A DNA stretch of 64,000 bases. Origin: Tritrichomonas musculus. Lineage: Eukaryota; Parabasalia; Tritrichomonadida; Tritrichomonadidae. The notes under the pieces are model-generated. The model saw only the letters and a list, made by a program, of their open reading frames with translations. It had not been told where the DNA came from and did no database searches. The first letter of the stretch is position 1; each line of letters starts with the position of its first letter. Position numbers and translations under genes: made by a program. The stretch lies in contig JAPFFF010000003.1 of NCBI GenBank assembly GCA_039105265.1, forward strand, positions 2,356,001 through 2,420,000, written 5' to 3'. Shown in pieces: positions 19,933 to 28,729 of the stretch.

Positions 19933-20361
19933 TCAGTAATGAATATTAGCTTGCTTAACATTAATTGGTTTAAAGTATCCAATCCTTCCTTTATTTCTTT
20001 CATCCGCTCTACCTTGTATTTCTCCTAATTTCTCTGGTTTCTTTAAGTATGGAGGAAGAATAGGAGCTTTGGGTGCTTTATCTTTCTTCAAATAATACCC
20101 TCCATCTGTAATACTAACAGGTGGTTCGTGCAATGGTTTTGTTTTATGTTGATTACTCTTTGGTGGTTTGACTGGTTTGTTTTCCATATACTTTGTTGGT
20201 GGTCTATTAATTCTTGGGTTAAACGTAACTGCGTAAGTATTGTCATTAGAAAATATGCCAAAGTGATTAAACTCTATTGTCTTCTCAGTCTTAGTTCCTT
20301 CATTAAACATTGTCCCCTCTGCTCCAACTGTTGTTGAATTGGGTTTTCCGTACTTATTCAT
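19933..20361 (-). CDS. Proline/lysine-rich small protein (142 aa), element B
   Basis: The protein is low in complexity and rich in P, K and N. The N-terminal segment GTMFNEGTKTEK resembles GTMYNEVTRSRS in the 67-aa protein of element C (32688-32891). The central part is a run of PPK and PP motifs and looks disordered. The gene is 28 bp from the 175-aa gene and in the same direction. It may be a small virion tegument or scaffold-like protein; that is a guess. Confidence 0.6.
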   Translation of the reverse strand: MNKYGKPNSTTVGAEGTMFNEGTKTEKTIEFNHFGIFSNDNTYAVTFNPRINRPPTKYMENKPVKPPKSNQHKTKPLHEPPVSITDGGYYLKKDKAPKAPILPPYLKKPEKLGEIQGRADERNKGRIGYFKPINVKQANIHY

Positions 20362-20399
20362 TTCTTTTTCAAAAAAAATTGGTCAGTCGAGATTCCGAC

Positions 20400-20849
20400 T
20401 TACAGAACTAGCTCTTGATGTTCACCTATAAATAGTTCAGGTGTATTTAATTCATATTTCTTACGTAATTCCTCTATCATTGTTTTAGTCTTTTTGGATG
20501 CTAATTCTATTGAATAATTGTAATAACTGTATTCCTCATAATTTTGTTCCTTATTTGAACCATTAACAAAAAACTCATTCATTTTATAATTAATTTTCCT
20601 TCTTGAGTTAGTATTTAATACTATGTGTTCTATATCATATTCCTTAATCTTGTCCGGATATATCCTCCATACGTTCTTGTCCGCCTTAATTGATATGTAG
20701 ATGACTTTTGCTAAATATTTATTTTTTGAAAGTTGAATTGGATATCTATCGCAAAGAATAGCAAAATTGCATTCCTTAAAATCTTCTGGGTTATCAGCGA
20801 GGGAAATAACATTATTGACGTAATCATATACCTTGAATTGTTGCTCCAT
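20400..20849 (-). CDS. Unknown 149-aa protein, element B
   Basis: Not recognised. The protein is soluble, of mixed alpha/beta composition, acidic-basic balanced, and has a helical C-terminal third (ASKKTKTMIEELRKKYEL). There is no homologue that I can align in element A or C. The start is supported by the T-rich tract ttttttatttcc just upstream of aaaATG. It is an accessory gene between the HNH gene and the virion block. Confidence 0.6.
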   Translation of the reverse strand: MEQQFKVYDYVNNVISLADNPEDFKECNFAILCDRYPIQLSKNKYLAKVIYISIKADKNVWRIYPDKIKEYDIEHIVLNTNSRRKINYKMNEFFVNGSNKEQNYEEYSYYNYSIELASKKTKTMIEELRKKYELNTPELFIGEHQELVL

Positions 20850-20885
20850 TTTGTATGGAAATAAAAAAATATAAATAAAATTTTT

Positions 20886-21491
20886 TTAGTCTAATCCGTA
20901 TTGTTGTTTGAAAATATGTATATAAAAAGTAGTCTTTTTATTATTTATGTCTCTTGTATATATACATTTATGTCCACTTTTTAATGTATTTATGTGCATG
21001 ATTCTATAAACATCATCTGTTATTCTTTGGTAGAAGATATCTTCTTCATAATAGTAATAATATTCTTTTTCAGCAAAATATCTCCTCTCATTCCTTAAAT
21101 CATAGTGTGTAATGGCAATTGCTTCGTCTGGTATGTCATCAACAAATTCATATGAAACGCCGTTGTGTGATGACTTGTTTATATTATTCTCACTTGCAGA
21201 CACCCAACGAAGATTCGATAAATGATAATCTGTTCTGTCACGTGAAATATGATCCACTTGTGTTTTATGTTCTGGATCGTCATTAGGTAAGAATTGTTTG
21301 GCAATTATTCTATGCTTAAGAATATTAGGTTTGCCATTGATGTTCATACTTACATAACCTTGATTGTTTACTCGTTCTGTGACAATATAATGATTATCTT
21401 TTCTTCTAATAGTGTAAGGAAAATCATTCAGTATTTCATATTCAGGGTATTCGTTCAGTGGAACAAATTCGATTGCTTGTTGTTCTGTCAT
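20886..21491 (-). CDS. NUMOD4 + HNH homing-endonuclease-like protein (201 aa)
   Basis: Residues ~8-60 resemble a NUMOD4 DNA-binding motif (PLNEYPEYEILNDFPYTIRRK). Residues ~60-100 contain an HNH_3-type core: LKHRIIAKQFLPNDDPEHK, QVDHISRDRTDYHLSNLRW, then SASENN. This matches free-standing homing endonucleases of phages and large viruses. The C-terminal ~90 aa repeats the NUMOD4-like theme weakly. It is not inserted in an intron here but stands between MCP and the 149-aa gene, so it is probably a selfish passenger or a nuclease recruited by the element. Element C retains a short NUMOD4-like gene at 45890-46081. Confidence 0.85.
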   Translation of the reverse strand: MTEQQAIEFVPLNEYPEYEILNDFPYTIRRKDNHYIVTERVNNQGYVSMNINGKPNILKHRIIAKQFLPNDDPEHKTQVDHISRDRTDYHLSNLRWVSASENNINKSSHNGVSYEFVDDIPDEAIAITHYDLRNERRYFAEKEYYYYYEEDIFYQRITDDVYRIMHINTLKSGHKCIYTRDINNKKTTFYIHIFKQQYGLD

Positions 21492-21559
21492 TTTGTATTT
21501 ATGTATAGTGATAATAAAAAAATATAATTAAAATAGAAAGACGCAATTATTTTTGTTAC

Positions 21560-23206
21560 TTAATCCCTTGAGGTCAGATCATAATTGCCCAAGCGAACTA
21601 AAGGTGGCATGCCATTCGGTTGAACTAAGATAGATATAGAAGAATCAAACAAGAGACAAATTAAAGGTGGGGTTTGAGTAGCTTTTGCATATGTATTGTC
21701 ACCAGTTTCTTGTGTTACATTTATTTCAAAATTAATAGGTGACAAAGAGGTTAATCCTTGTTGATATGTATTATCAGTTTCTGTAGGTAATCCGATAAAG
21801 AAACTACTCTTGTCATTTGAATAAATTCCCTTTGTATACATAAATTTAGGTTTATTAGTAGCCGTATCTCTATCACAATATGTTAAACTGTTTACTACTT
21901 CCTTATTAAAACCACTTTGTCCTCCATTCACGTTCATTGCGTTCTGACAATATTCTAAGAACTCTGGGTATTCATCTGTCGTGCCAAATGGTTTAGCAGG
22001 AATGTTACCGTAACCTCCACAGTTCAATTGAAATGATTTAAAGTTAGGATTCTTAAAGTATGTATGATGAGTATGCTTTATAGGAAATAATAGGTATATC
22101 GAATCAACAAAGCGAGGAGTGATTGTGCAAGTAGTCTTATCATTCGGATTATTTAACGGGGTAGTAGTAGTGTAAACAGAAAGTGTTTGAGTAGGAAATG
22201 TTAGTGGATGAGTTGGATCAGCATACCTTTGAACAAGACTAGAGTAAATATTATCCTCAATACCAAAGCACGGTATAATAGATGAACATTCAGTTATACG
22301 GTATTCAGCTACTTGAAATGTTTTCGAACTTGTATTCAGTTTAGTAAAGCTTATATTAACAGCTGCTGATGTTGTTCCTCTATTAACAGTTTCTACCTCT
22401 GTTCCTGTGTACATAGTGATTAGTTCGCCAATTGGTCTAAATTCATTAGTAATAGGTTCTAATTTATATTTTGAATTAGCACTATAATCATGTTCGAACT
22501 CTTTTCCTGGACCCATTGGACAACATACCATACCTGCACATGAAAAGAATAATCGGAGTTCAATCTTGCCTGCAAATGCTGGAAGGTATTTAATATTGGA
22601 TAATGGTAAGAACCTTCTTAAATCAATCTTTAGGTGAATTTTATATTTTTTGTCTTCCCATCCTGGTGCAAAATCAACAATGAATCCTGTTCTACTGCCT
22701 GATTTACCATTCCATATATCTTTATGTCTAGCCTTTGAATATACATCTGCTCTCTTTGTTGTTTCATTGGCGCAACATGCAGTTAGAAATGATTCTTCGC
22801 AACCAAAGTTCTGGGTATATATCGTTATTCCGTTAGCTACTATTTCATATTTCTCAACTGCATCTCTAGCATCCTTGAAACCAAACCATACTTTATTAAA
22901 TTGGTATCCATCACCTGTTACTGCAGTTATCTTACTGCCAGCAGCTTCTTTTATTTTTACTTCCATATCAGCTCTAATAAATCCATTATATATATCTGCA
23001 GTATTATTCGTATTAGGTGATATAATTGCACTTGTATATGAGCCTTGAGTTATTGGAGGCGATGGAGAATATGATGTTTGTGGACTAATTGTGTATTGCT
23101 TGTTGGTATCTGATAAGGCTATACAATTATCAACAATATCAAAATAGCTAGCAATTTGGGTACATGTTTCAGCTGACGTCCTTAGTTCAATTTCTGGATT
23201 TAACAT
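21560..23206 (-). CDS. MCP: Element B major capsid protein, double jelly roll
   Basis: Main building block of the icosahedral shell. It aligns along its length with 33577-35163 of element C: TSAE.xTQ.ASYFDIVDN, TADIYNGFI, FGFKDARDAVEKYEI, the capsomer core IDLRRFLPLSNIKYLPAFAGK, the WCP/CCPMGP segment, PRFVDSIYLLFP, CQNAMNVNGxQxGFNKEV, SFFIGLPTETDNTxQQG, and a C-terminal VQPNGMPP. About 548 aa, the usual size for Polinton MCPs. I take the start at 23206 because the C homologue begins at the equivalent place; a longer frame opens 10 codons upstream. Followed closely by the minor virion genes, as in Polintons generally. Confidence 0.88.
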   Translation of the reverse strand: MLNPEIELRTSAETCTQIASYFDIVDNCIALSDTNKQYTISPQTSYSPSPPITQGSYTSAIISPNTNNTADIYNGFIRADMEVKIKEAAGSKITAVTGDGYQFNKVWFGFKDARDAVEKYEIVANGITIYTQNFGCEESFLTACCANETTKRADVYSKARHKDIWNGKSGSRTGFIVDFAPGWEDKKYKIHLKIDLRRFLPLSNIKYLPAFAGKIELRLFFSCAGMVCCPMGPGKEFEHDYSANSKYKLEPITNEFRPIGELITMYTGTEVETVNRGTTSAAVNISFTKLNTSSKTFQVAEYRITECSSIIPCFGIEDNIYSSLVQRYADPTHPLTFPTQTLSVYTTTTPLNNPNDKTTCTITPRFVDSIYLLFPIKHTHHTYFKNPNFKSFQLNCGGYGNIPAKPFGTTDEYPEFLEYCQNAMNVNGGQSGFNKEVVNSLTYCDRDTATNKPKFMYTKGIYSNDKSSFFIGLPTETDNTYQQGLTSLSPINFEINVTQETGDNTYAKATQTPPLICLLFDSSISILVQPNGMPPLVRLGNYDLTSRD

Positions 23207-23237
23207 ATTTTCTTTTAAGAAAAATAATAAAAGCAAA

Positions 23238-23816
23238 TTAAATCATATCAGAGAAAATATTATTTCGTCTTCTACGAATAGGTTGAGGTGGGATTACTGG
23301 TATTGGTTCCTCTTCTGATTCGTCTTCTATTTGATTTGGTTCTTGGACTTCTTGGCTCAAGGCGAGCTTTCGCGAGGCGTCTATATATTGTGGCTGAGTA
23401 TACTGTGGATAATATGGTTTTCTCATTTGTTTTTGTATTACATCTTTTATCATTTTCTTCTGTTCTTTCTTTGCCTTTTCGTTTTTAAACTCTTCACCCA
23501 ATAGCTTTAATTGGTTTAGTATTTCTATATTTATTGTTGGATCATATACTTGTTTTGGTTGTTCTTCTATTATTGGTTTTTTGGGTTTTGGTATTTCCTC
23601 AGGTGGGTCGGAATTCTGACCAACAACTTTTTCTTCAATCGTTTCTGTTTTAGTTAATGGTTCAGGTGGTGGTTTCGTTAATGGTTGCTCTCTTCTTTTT
23701 ACTATATATTTGTTTTCTTTTTTGGTAGGAAGTACATCCCAATCAGGGTCCTCACGACCATTAAGCCAGTTCTGTATTACTTGTAATCTTTTTGATCCTG
23801 TCAAATGCTTAGACAT
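23238..23816 (-). CDS. Conserved virion-block protein with proline-rich middle (192 aa), element B
   Basis: Homologue of 32926-33531 in element C. The conserved N-terminus is KxxQxIQxWLxGxEDPxxxVxPTKKExKYIVKxRE, followed by a disordered Pro/Glu region and a conserved helix (NLEILxQLxxLGEExxxxxxKKEQKxxIKxVxxK). The C-terminus is acidic and proline-rich. It lies 31 bp from MCP in the same direction and may be a scaffold, cement or core protein. No known domain. Confidence 0.7.
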   Translation of the reverse strand: MSKHLTGSKRLQVIQNWLNGREDPDWDVLPTKKENKYIVKRREQPLTKPPPEPLTKTETIEEKVVGQNSDPPEEIPKPKKPIIEEQPKQVYDPTINIEILNQLKLLGEEFKNEKAKKEQKKMIKDVIQKQMRKPYYPQYTQPQYIDASRKLALSQEVQEPNQIEDESEEEPIPVIPPQPIRRRRNNIFSDMI

Positions 23817-23847
23817 TTAATTGATAAAAAAATCATTTTATTGAGTT

Positions 23848-24381
23848 TTATTGAGTTTTCTTTGTTTTTTTTGATTTCTTTCTCTTTCTTTTATTCAATT
23901 TCGCTATATGTGCTTCTGCTTCGTCCACATATTTACTTCTGTTCTGATATATTTTATAAGCAGCTGGCTTCCTTCCATAATAAATGCGTGGGAAATGTGA
24001 TTGAGCTACATTACTGCCTAACGGATTAGGTTGTCTTTCTGCTATTGTTTTTTGTAGTGCTGCCTTTACTTCTCCTTCTTTTATTCCACTTGCTATTGTT
24101 GTCAATCCTTTACCTATACCTATTGCTGCTGGATTACCCGTTATTGTTCCCAAAGCTTGTGTTGCTCCCCCTACTGTATTTAATATTGGTGCCTTATTTT
24201 TCCAGGCCCATTTACCAGCTTTACCAACTGCACTATCACCAATGAATTTGCCTACTTTACCAACACCAGATTTTACCGAATTCCATGCATTATTTATAAA
24301 CTTACCCAAAAATCCACCACCAGAATTTTGCGATGTCGTTTGTTCAATTTTATCTGTTTCAGAACCTTCATTCATTGTCAT
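23848..24381 (-). CDS. Gly-rich hydrophobic, basic-tailed minor virion protein (177 aa), element B
   Basis: The N-terminal half is glycine-rich and amphipathic (GGGFLGKFINNAWNSVKSGVGKVG). The middle is hydrophobic, small-residue-rich (GGATQALGTITGNPAAIGIGKGL), and the C-terminus is extremely basic (KLNKRKRKKSKKTKKT). This layout resembles adenovirus pVI/pX-type proteins, which disrupt membranes and bind DNA inside the capsid. The similarity is of layout only. It lies 6 bp downstream of the ATPase gene, in the virion block. A small analogous protein occurs in A at 61024-61275. Confidence 0.65.
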   Translation of the reverse strand: MTMNEGSETDKIEQTTSQNSGGGFLGKFINNAWNSVKSGVGKVGKFIGDSAVGKAGKWAWKNKAPILNTVGGATQALGTITGNPAAIGIGKGLTTIASGIKEGEVKAALQKTIAERQPNPLGSNVAQSHFPRIYYGRKPAAYKIYQNRSKYVDEAEAHIAKLNKRKRKKSKKTKKTQ

Positions 24382-24387
24382 TTAATA

Positions 24388-25242
24388 TCAGTCAAAGTAA
24401 TATTTATTGGCGGTTATGTTCATAATAAATTTTGAATGAAGATCTCTATGCTGTAAATATTCTTTTACCGTCTTCTTGATATTAAGGTTGTTATTTGTTT
24501 GTTGAAGCAAGGAAGTAAAATCTTCTTCTGAGTATCCACTATAGCATATGATATCCGTGGCCAATCTTTTTGCATTTATGTGTACAAATCTGATTGTCTG
24601 AATAGCCATGATGCAGGTAATATTATAATGTCTTGTCTTGGTTAATAGTCTAAGGAATTCTGTATTATTATGTGTTAACAAATCGCTTCCTGCACAGTCA
24701 TCCAATATTATTAGTGTGTTATATGGGTAAGAAGAGGTTTGGTATTTTACTAACTTATTGGCTATATATACTATTCTATCATCTATTTCTTGGAGGGAGT
24801 GCTTGTTTATAAGTCTCTGCATTTCTTCATTTGTTTCCTTCATTTTTGATAATACATGCTTTACCATTGCATAATATTTTATTTTTCTTTTGAGGTGTTT
24901 CTTTAGGTAATCTATCAATTGGGCTTCATTAAGATATACTATTGGTGTCTTTACCTCTTTACTCATTGCCTCAGCCGTTTTGTCTGCTTTTCCAGAACTT
25001 GAGCAAAATATTATTTTTTGATAGTACGGATGCTTAAATAGACGTTCAGTAATTAGTATGTGTTTCCACAACCAATAACTCTTACCTGCACCTGGTTTAC
25101 CAATAAGAAAATAAATTCCATTCGTACTAAAAGGATAGGAAGGATGTAATGGCTTCATCAGTGCTGCCTCTATCTCTTTCTGGTTCTTCTTCATTGTCTT
25201 TTGGATTAAGGATTCCACTTCTTTCATTATTTGTTTAGACAT
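24388..25242 (-). CDS. ATPase: FtsK/HerA-type (A32-like) genome-packaging ATPase, element B
   Basis: Motor that would pump the element's DNA into capsids. Walker A LIGKPGAGKSYW (~44-55), Walker B TLIILDDCAGS (~178-188), and a downstream sensor-like stretch (LTKTRHYNITCIMAIQTIRF) are visible. It aligns with 31779-32489 in element C throughout. Size ~284 aa is normal for Polinton ATPases. It lies 10 bp downstream of the integrase gene, with which it probably is co-transcribed. Confidence 0.93.
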   Translation of the reverse strand: MSKQIMKEVESLIQKTMKKNQKEIEAALMKPLHPSYPFSTNGIYFLIGKPGAGKSYWLWKHILITERLFKHPYYQKIIFCSSSGKADKTAEAMSKEVKTPIVYLNEAQLIDYLKKHLKRKIKYYAMVKHVLSKMKETNEEMQRLINKHSLQEIDDRIVYIANKLVKYQTSSYPYNTLIILDDCAGSDLLTHNNTEFLRLLTKTRHYNITCIMAIQTIRFVHINAKRLATDIICYSGYSEEDFTSLLQQTNNNLNIKKTVKEYLQHRDLHSKFIMNITANKYYFD

Positions 25243-25252
25243 TTATTTGTGG

Positions 25253-26338
25253 TTAAATCCATTTCTTTATATTGTTGGGTATATTTTTCTTCTTTGACCA
25301 GTAATCCACTTCAAGATTAGATAGCTTTGTTGGAGCACCTTCTCGTAAATTTTTAGCCGGTATGATGTCTTCTGTACCTTCGCTGTATTTAATTTTATAT
25401 TTGTTCTTTGTTGTATCATAAGAAATAATCTTCTCCACAATACCTCTCTTGCCTCCCTTAAGTGTTTGTGCAATATTTTTGTTTTGTGTCTTGATTAACC
25501 TATAACCAGGGAGTTTGTCTATTGACTCATCTTTGGACTTAATTATAAATTGGTTCCCAGCCTTTGAATCAACTATATATGCTTCCTTGCTTACCTTGTT
25601 CCTGCGCTTCGAAAATGGCTCCTTAGCCTGAATAATTCTAACTCTATCATTTGGCTTAAAGTCATATGGATTGTTTTGCGACTTGGTTTTTACATATTCT
25701 TTTTCATCTTTCTCTGTCATCTCGTTTGGTATCTTATAGTCCAATGATCTGTGGGGAGAATTGTTGTATGAATCTATTAAACTATCCATTTCTTTCTCAT
25801 TGATGAACCTGTTCTCGCCTACCATGTCTCTAATCGTTCTCATGAACCTATTTATGATACCTAGTACATTATGATTATTATCCTCGGTAGTAGTGTAAAC
25901 AATATTTTTGGTCTTCATCAACTGTAATACATCATTGGACAAGTAAGCAGCATCCTGGTCTGATGTTATCGAATAGACATCTGGCTCGTCCTCAAAAAAT
26001 TTATTTAATGCCTGGGCTACCTCTTTTGCACCTTTCCCCTTCATTGGATAACAATATGCTTTTCTTGTGTTAATATTAATTAGCATCAAATAGTTGAGAC
26101 CATCCTTTGTCTTATCATTGATGAATGTGTCCATTTGATATCCTCCAGAGTGTTTAGAATAGATATTCATAAACTTTGCCTTTGGTACCTTTACATCATG
26201 TACTATCTTCCTTAAATAATCTAATGCGGCTTCTTCTGTGAATCCATATCGTTTTGCGAGTGGAACAAATTTAGAGGCAGATCTCCAAGGAAAAAAAGAA
26301 TGAAGCTCATTAATTGTCTTAAAATGCTTTTTGTTCAT
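25253..26338 (-). CDS. INT: Retroviral-type integrase (361 aa), element B
   Basis: Catalyses insertion of the element. The rve core is visible: QMDTFIND (~68), YLMLININTRKAYCYPMK, SDQDAAYLSNDV (~124), LGIINRFMRTIRD (~155-167), YNNSPHRSLDYKIPNE. A C-terminal SH3/chromo-like beta region follows (FKPNDRVRII; GKRGIVEKIISYD; KNLREGAPTKLS). The N-terminal ~60 aa looks helical (AKRYGFTEEAALDYLRKIVHD). It aligns closely with element C's 30668-31768. The neighbours are the packaging ATPase and a conserved partner gene. Confidence 0.93.
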   Translation of the reverse strand: MNKKHFKTINELHSFFPWRSASKFVPLAKRYGFTEEAALDYLRKIVHDVKVPKAKFMNIYSKHSGGYQMDTFINDKTKDGLNYLMLININTRKAYCYPMKGKGAKEVAQALNKFFEDEPDVYSITSDQDAAYLSNDVLQLMKTKNIVYTTTEDNNHNVLGIINRFMRTIRDMVGENRFINEKEMDSLIDSYNNSPHRSLDYKIPNEMTEKDEKEYVKTKSQNNPYDFKPNDRVRIIQAKEPFSKRRNKVSKEAYIVDSKAGNQFIIKSKDESIDKLPGYRLIKTQNKNIAQTLKGGKRGIVEKIISYDTTKNKYKIKYSEGTEDIIPAKNLREGAPTKLSNLEVDYWSKKKNIPNNIKKWI

Positions 26339-26349
26339 TTAAATTAGTC

Positions 26350-27666
26350 TTAAATGTAAAGCATCTTCTTAAATGGTAATAATTGCATTTCAATGACAAA
26401 TGATTCATTGTTTGGTACCAGAACAGGAATATTATTATGACGCCCTGAATTGAATTCTACCCAAAATCTTTGATCTGTTGAGTTTAGCTTGAAGTACTTG
26501 ATTGGGTAAAAGTCTATTTGACTATTGCCTAAATAATATTTATTTGACTGCTCAGCTAATGAAGAGTATATTGAACACGAATGTCTATCCCAAACATTTT
26601 TAAACTTTATTTCCCTCATCCATTTCCCTTCATATCTAATAATATTCCCATCTTTATCCTTGACAGGTTTTTCAGGATCCATATAATCCCATGGGTTATT
26701 ATTAAAATCTTCATAACCTATATTGAATACATCATTAAAATCATATCGTCTATATGGTGAAAGATCATCTTTTGGTCTTACTCTAAAACTTATTGATAGG
26801 TCAACATAATAGTTTTTATATTTACTGCCTTGAAGTATCTCTCCATTAGTTGGTGAATAGAATATTTCTGTAAAATGATTCTCCGAATAATTATAATAAC
26901 CATCTGTTTGTACATCTCTTTGTCTTAGTCCTTCTTTTTCTTCAATAAATGTAGGTTTCTGTTCACTTAACTTGATTTCTTCTCTTATTTTTTCCATTTC
27001 TTTTTGAACATTGCGTCTGAGGTTTATATTCATTTTATCTTCTTCATTCTTTTTATCTAATTCTTCTTGTAGCTTAGCTTTCACTTTTTCATCTTTCTCA
27101 TTAAATATTTGATTTGTGAGGTCTTCTATTATTTTTTGCAAATCTTGATATTCAGTAACTAAATTAGAATATTTTGTGCTTAATTTTAGTTCTTGGTTAT
27201 CTAAATTAAAATTGTGTTCTTTATTGATTATATCCGCACCAATATTAAACTCTGCAAATTTTGCCTCAATAGCAGCTCTCATATCATTCCATATTTCTCG
27301 TAAATCATTTTCTCTATTTAGCCAAGAATTTATATTTATGAATACCTCACTCTTTTGTTCATCTTCAAGATGGTAAAATAATTGTTCATATGAAAATTGG
27401 GGATTATCATGTTTAAGTTTATCAAATTCGTTTCGTCTATATTTTCTAACTCCAAGCGTGAATTCTATTTTTCTACTTCTAGCCAACATAAAAATTCTTC
27501 TCACGCCTACAATTGATTCCCCTCTATTTGAAGTACACCATTCTTGAGGAAAATTAAAGTAATATCGATTTGGTTTACTTATATCTCGTTCCCCATCTTC
27601 TAAAAAATATACATATTCAATTGGTATAGGTGTTGGTTCTTCTGCCGGATTAAGTGTTGGATACAT
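26350..27666 (-). CDS. Conserved integrase-neighbour protein (~438 aa), element B
   Basis: Homologue of 29359-30657 in element C, at the same position beside integrase. The shared N-terminal block is YFNFPQEWCTSNRGESIVGVRRI...F.LGVRKY. A long charged coiled coil occupies the middle (~150-250). The C-terminal beta-rich block contains YYLGNSQIDFYPIKYFKLN and FWVEFNSG, ending in FVIEMQLLPF. A 110-aa protein of element A (58389-58721) matches the C-terminal theme only. The function is unknown; a minor capsid or attachment role is possible. I choose the start at 27666 because it follows a TATTTT tract and matches the C homologue; 27675 is an alternative. The start lies next to the right TIR's inner edge. 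Confidence 0.7.
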   Translation of the reverse strand: MYPTLNPAEEPTPIPIEYVYFLEDGERDISKPNRYYFNFPQEWCTSNRGESIVGVRRIFMLARSRKIEFTLGVRKYRRNEFDKLKHDNPQFSYEQLFYHLEDEQKSEVFININSWLNRENDLREIWNDMRAAIEAKFAEFNIGADIINKEHNFNLDNQELKLSTKYSNLVTEYQDLQKIIEDLTNQIFNEKDEKVKAKLQEELDKKNEEDKMNINLRRNVQKEMEKIREEIKLSEQKPTFIEEKEGLRQRDVQTDGYYNYSENHFTEIFYSPTNGEILQGSKYKNYYVDLSISFRVRPKDDLSPYRRYDFNDVFNIGYEDFNNNPWDYMDPEKPVKDKDGNIIRYEGKWMREIKFKNVWDRHSCSIYSSLAEQSNKYYLGNSQIDFYPIKYFKLNSTDQRFWVEFNSGRHNNIPVLVPNNESFVIEMQLLPFKKMLYI

Positions 27667-27766
27667 TTTAATCATAATAAAATACCTATATCTCAATATT
27701 TTTTCGGGTGTAGAATTCAAAAACTACTCCATACCTTGGAAATGACATTGGGGAATAGTGAAAGTA

Positions 27767-27808
27767 GAGAGTGTGTACTTACGATAGGTTTTTCAGTAGG
27801 TATTTGGC
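27767..27808. repeat. 42-bp repeat, inner copy (right TIR of B)
   Basis: Inverted copy of 4611-4652. Confidence 0.9.
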
Positions 27809-27831
27809 AAACAAAATAATACTAACACTTT

Positions 27832-28134
27832 TTACTCAAATATCTTATGGTGCTCATCAAACTTTCTATATCGTGGTGCATCTTTTTCTCTTTCCCTATC
27901 ATAATCATCATTGTATTTTAAGACTGCTGCACGTCTAAACTTAGCATATCTAAAACCACTAAATTTGTTTCTTTCGTCCAAAACCTCAATTATAACATAT
28001 CCATTAGAATCACATGTCCTGATGTCTTTAAAGGAATCATAAACTTGTTGGGTTTCACGAGAAGTATAAATAGGATTTCTTAGAGTAAACTGTTTATATT
28101 GGGTCATAATCTTTAAATCTGATGGTATGGTCAT
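27832..28134 (-). CDS. 100-aa protein of unknown function encoded within the TIR (right copy)
   Basis: This copy encodes exactly the same 100 residues as 4285-4587, on the opposite strand. The upstream AT-rich promoter region is duplicated too, so both copies should be expressed alike. See the left copy for the protein description. Identity of the two copies shows that the TIRs have been kept homogeneous or are very young. Confidence 0.7.
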   Translation of the reverse strand: MTIPSDLKIMTQYKQFTLRNPIYTSRETQQVYDSFKDIRTCDSNGYVIIEVLDERNKFSGFRYAKFRRAAVLKYNDDYDREREKDAPRYRKFDEHHKIFE

Positions 28135-28226
28135 TTGTATAGTGTTGTATAAAAAATTAATAGAAATTTAAAAATGTGACAGAGTACTTGGCCTTGATGG
28201 ATAAAGGTGGGAAGTTAGCTAATGTT

Positions 28227-28268
28227 GAGAGTGTGTACTTACGATAGGTTTTTCAGTAGGTATTTGGC
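28227..28268. repeat. 42-bp repeat, outer copy (right TIR of B)
   Basis: Inverted copy of 4151-4192. Confidence 0.9.
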
Positions 28269-28362
28269 CGGAAGCTGAGGCCCAAGCGAGGGTGTACCTG
28301 AGCTTGGTGGCGAAGCGTGTAGGCGGTGGTGAGGTACGAAACACCGCCTATACTTAACTACT

Positions 28363-28367
28363 CTCAC
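28363..28367. repeat. Target-site duplication of element B, right copy (ctcac)
   Basis: Perfect match to 4052-4056. Confidence 0.9.
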
Positions 28368-28407
28368 TTCAGAGGACTATATTATATGCAATTCGAATTG
28401 AATATGG

Positions 28408-28520
28408 GGTGTACGGGAATTCCCGCAGACCCGGATTTCATGGTGATAAACACTAAATATTGGGTCTGGTAGAATTCTACCAGACCCGGATTTCATGGTG
28501 ATAACCCCTAAATCCCTGGA
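28408..28520. repeat. Palindromic intergenic repeat of element A, tandem pair
   Basis: Two adjacent copies of a ~55-bp motif each contain an inverted-repeat core followed by ccggatttcatggtgataa. The first core is cgggaattcccg (28414-28425). The second is a perfect 26-bp palindrome at 28462-28487 with gaattc at the centre. A related inverted copy lies at 59985-60055. They lie between the end of A's PolB and the convergent end of the fibre gene, so a 3' end or termination role is plausible. Confidence 0.7.
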
Positions 28521-28544
28521 ACAGCAAAAATGCTTTCCCGATAA

Positions 28545-28724
28545 TTAGGCCTTAAACACAGCTAATGTGGATCCGTTGATGATACCAGTTATGATACCCA
28601 CTGTCATACGATTTATTTTTGAGGTTATCGCAGTCTCACCAGTGAGTATCTTCAGTTTATTATCAGCGTTATCAATGAATACCTCATCCCCAATGGAATA
28701 GCATGAGGAGTCCTCAACCTTAAC
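28545..28724 (-). pseudogene. Distal (3') segment of element A fibre-like gene, left of element C
   Basis: About 60 codons of open frame on the minus strand (VKVEDSSCYSIGDEVF ... GIITGIINGSTLAVFKA) lie directly outside the catgt duplication of element C. The remainder of the gene lies on the other side of C from 50622. The segment is beta-rich and looks like the C-terminal tip of a fibre. The stop codon is followed by A's palindromic intergenic repeats. Confidence 0.8.
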
Positions 28725-28729
28725 CATGT
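28725..28729. repeat. Target-site duplication of element C, left copy (catgt)
   Basis: catgt precedes the AGTAG terminus of C and recurs at 50617-50621. Confidence 0.92.

Larger units (their letters stand above)
4057..28362. mobile_element. Element B: complete Polinton/Maverick with TIRs and TSD
   Basis: The element is bounded by AGTAGTTAAG at 4057 and its inverted copy ending at 28362, with ctcac duplicated outside. TIRs are about 697 bp (left) and 674 bp (right). It encodes PolB, integrase, FtsK/HerA-like ATPase, MCP, penton-like protein, minor virion proteins, two giant fibre-like proteins and accessory genes (GIY-YIG-like, HNH, AT-hook/bZIP-like). It looks whole, with no obvious break in a core gene. 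The TIRs differ by about one substitution and two small indels, so the insertion is recent. It sits in A's PolB gene. Confidence 0.95.
27689..28362. repeat. Element B right terminal inverted repeat
   Basis: Inverted match to 4057-4753. It ends with the inverted AGTAG terminus at 28362. The tip hairpin arms are 28321-28328 and 28342-28349. It contains a second, identical copy of the 100-aa gene and both 42-bp repeats. Confidence 0.95.
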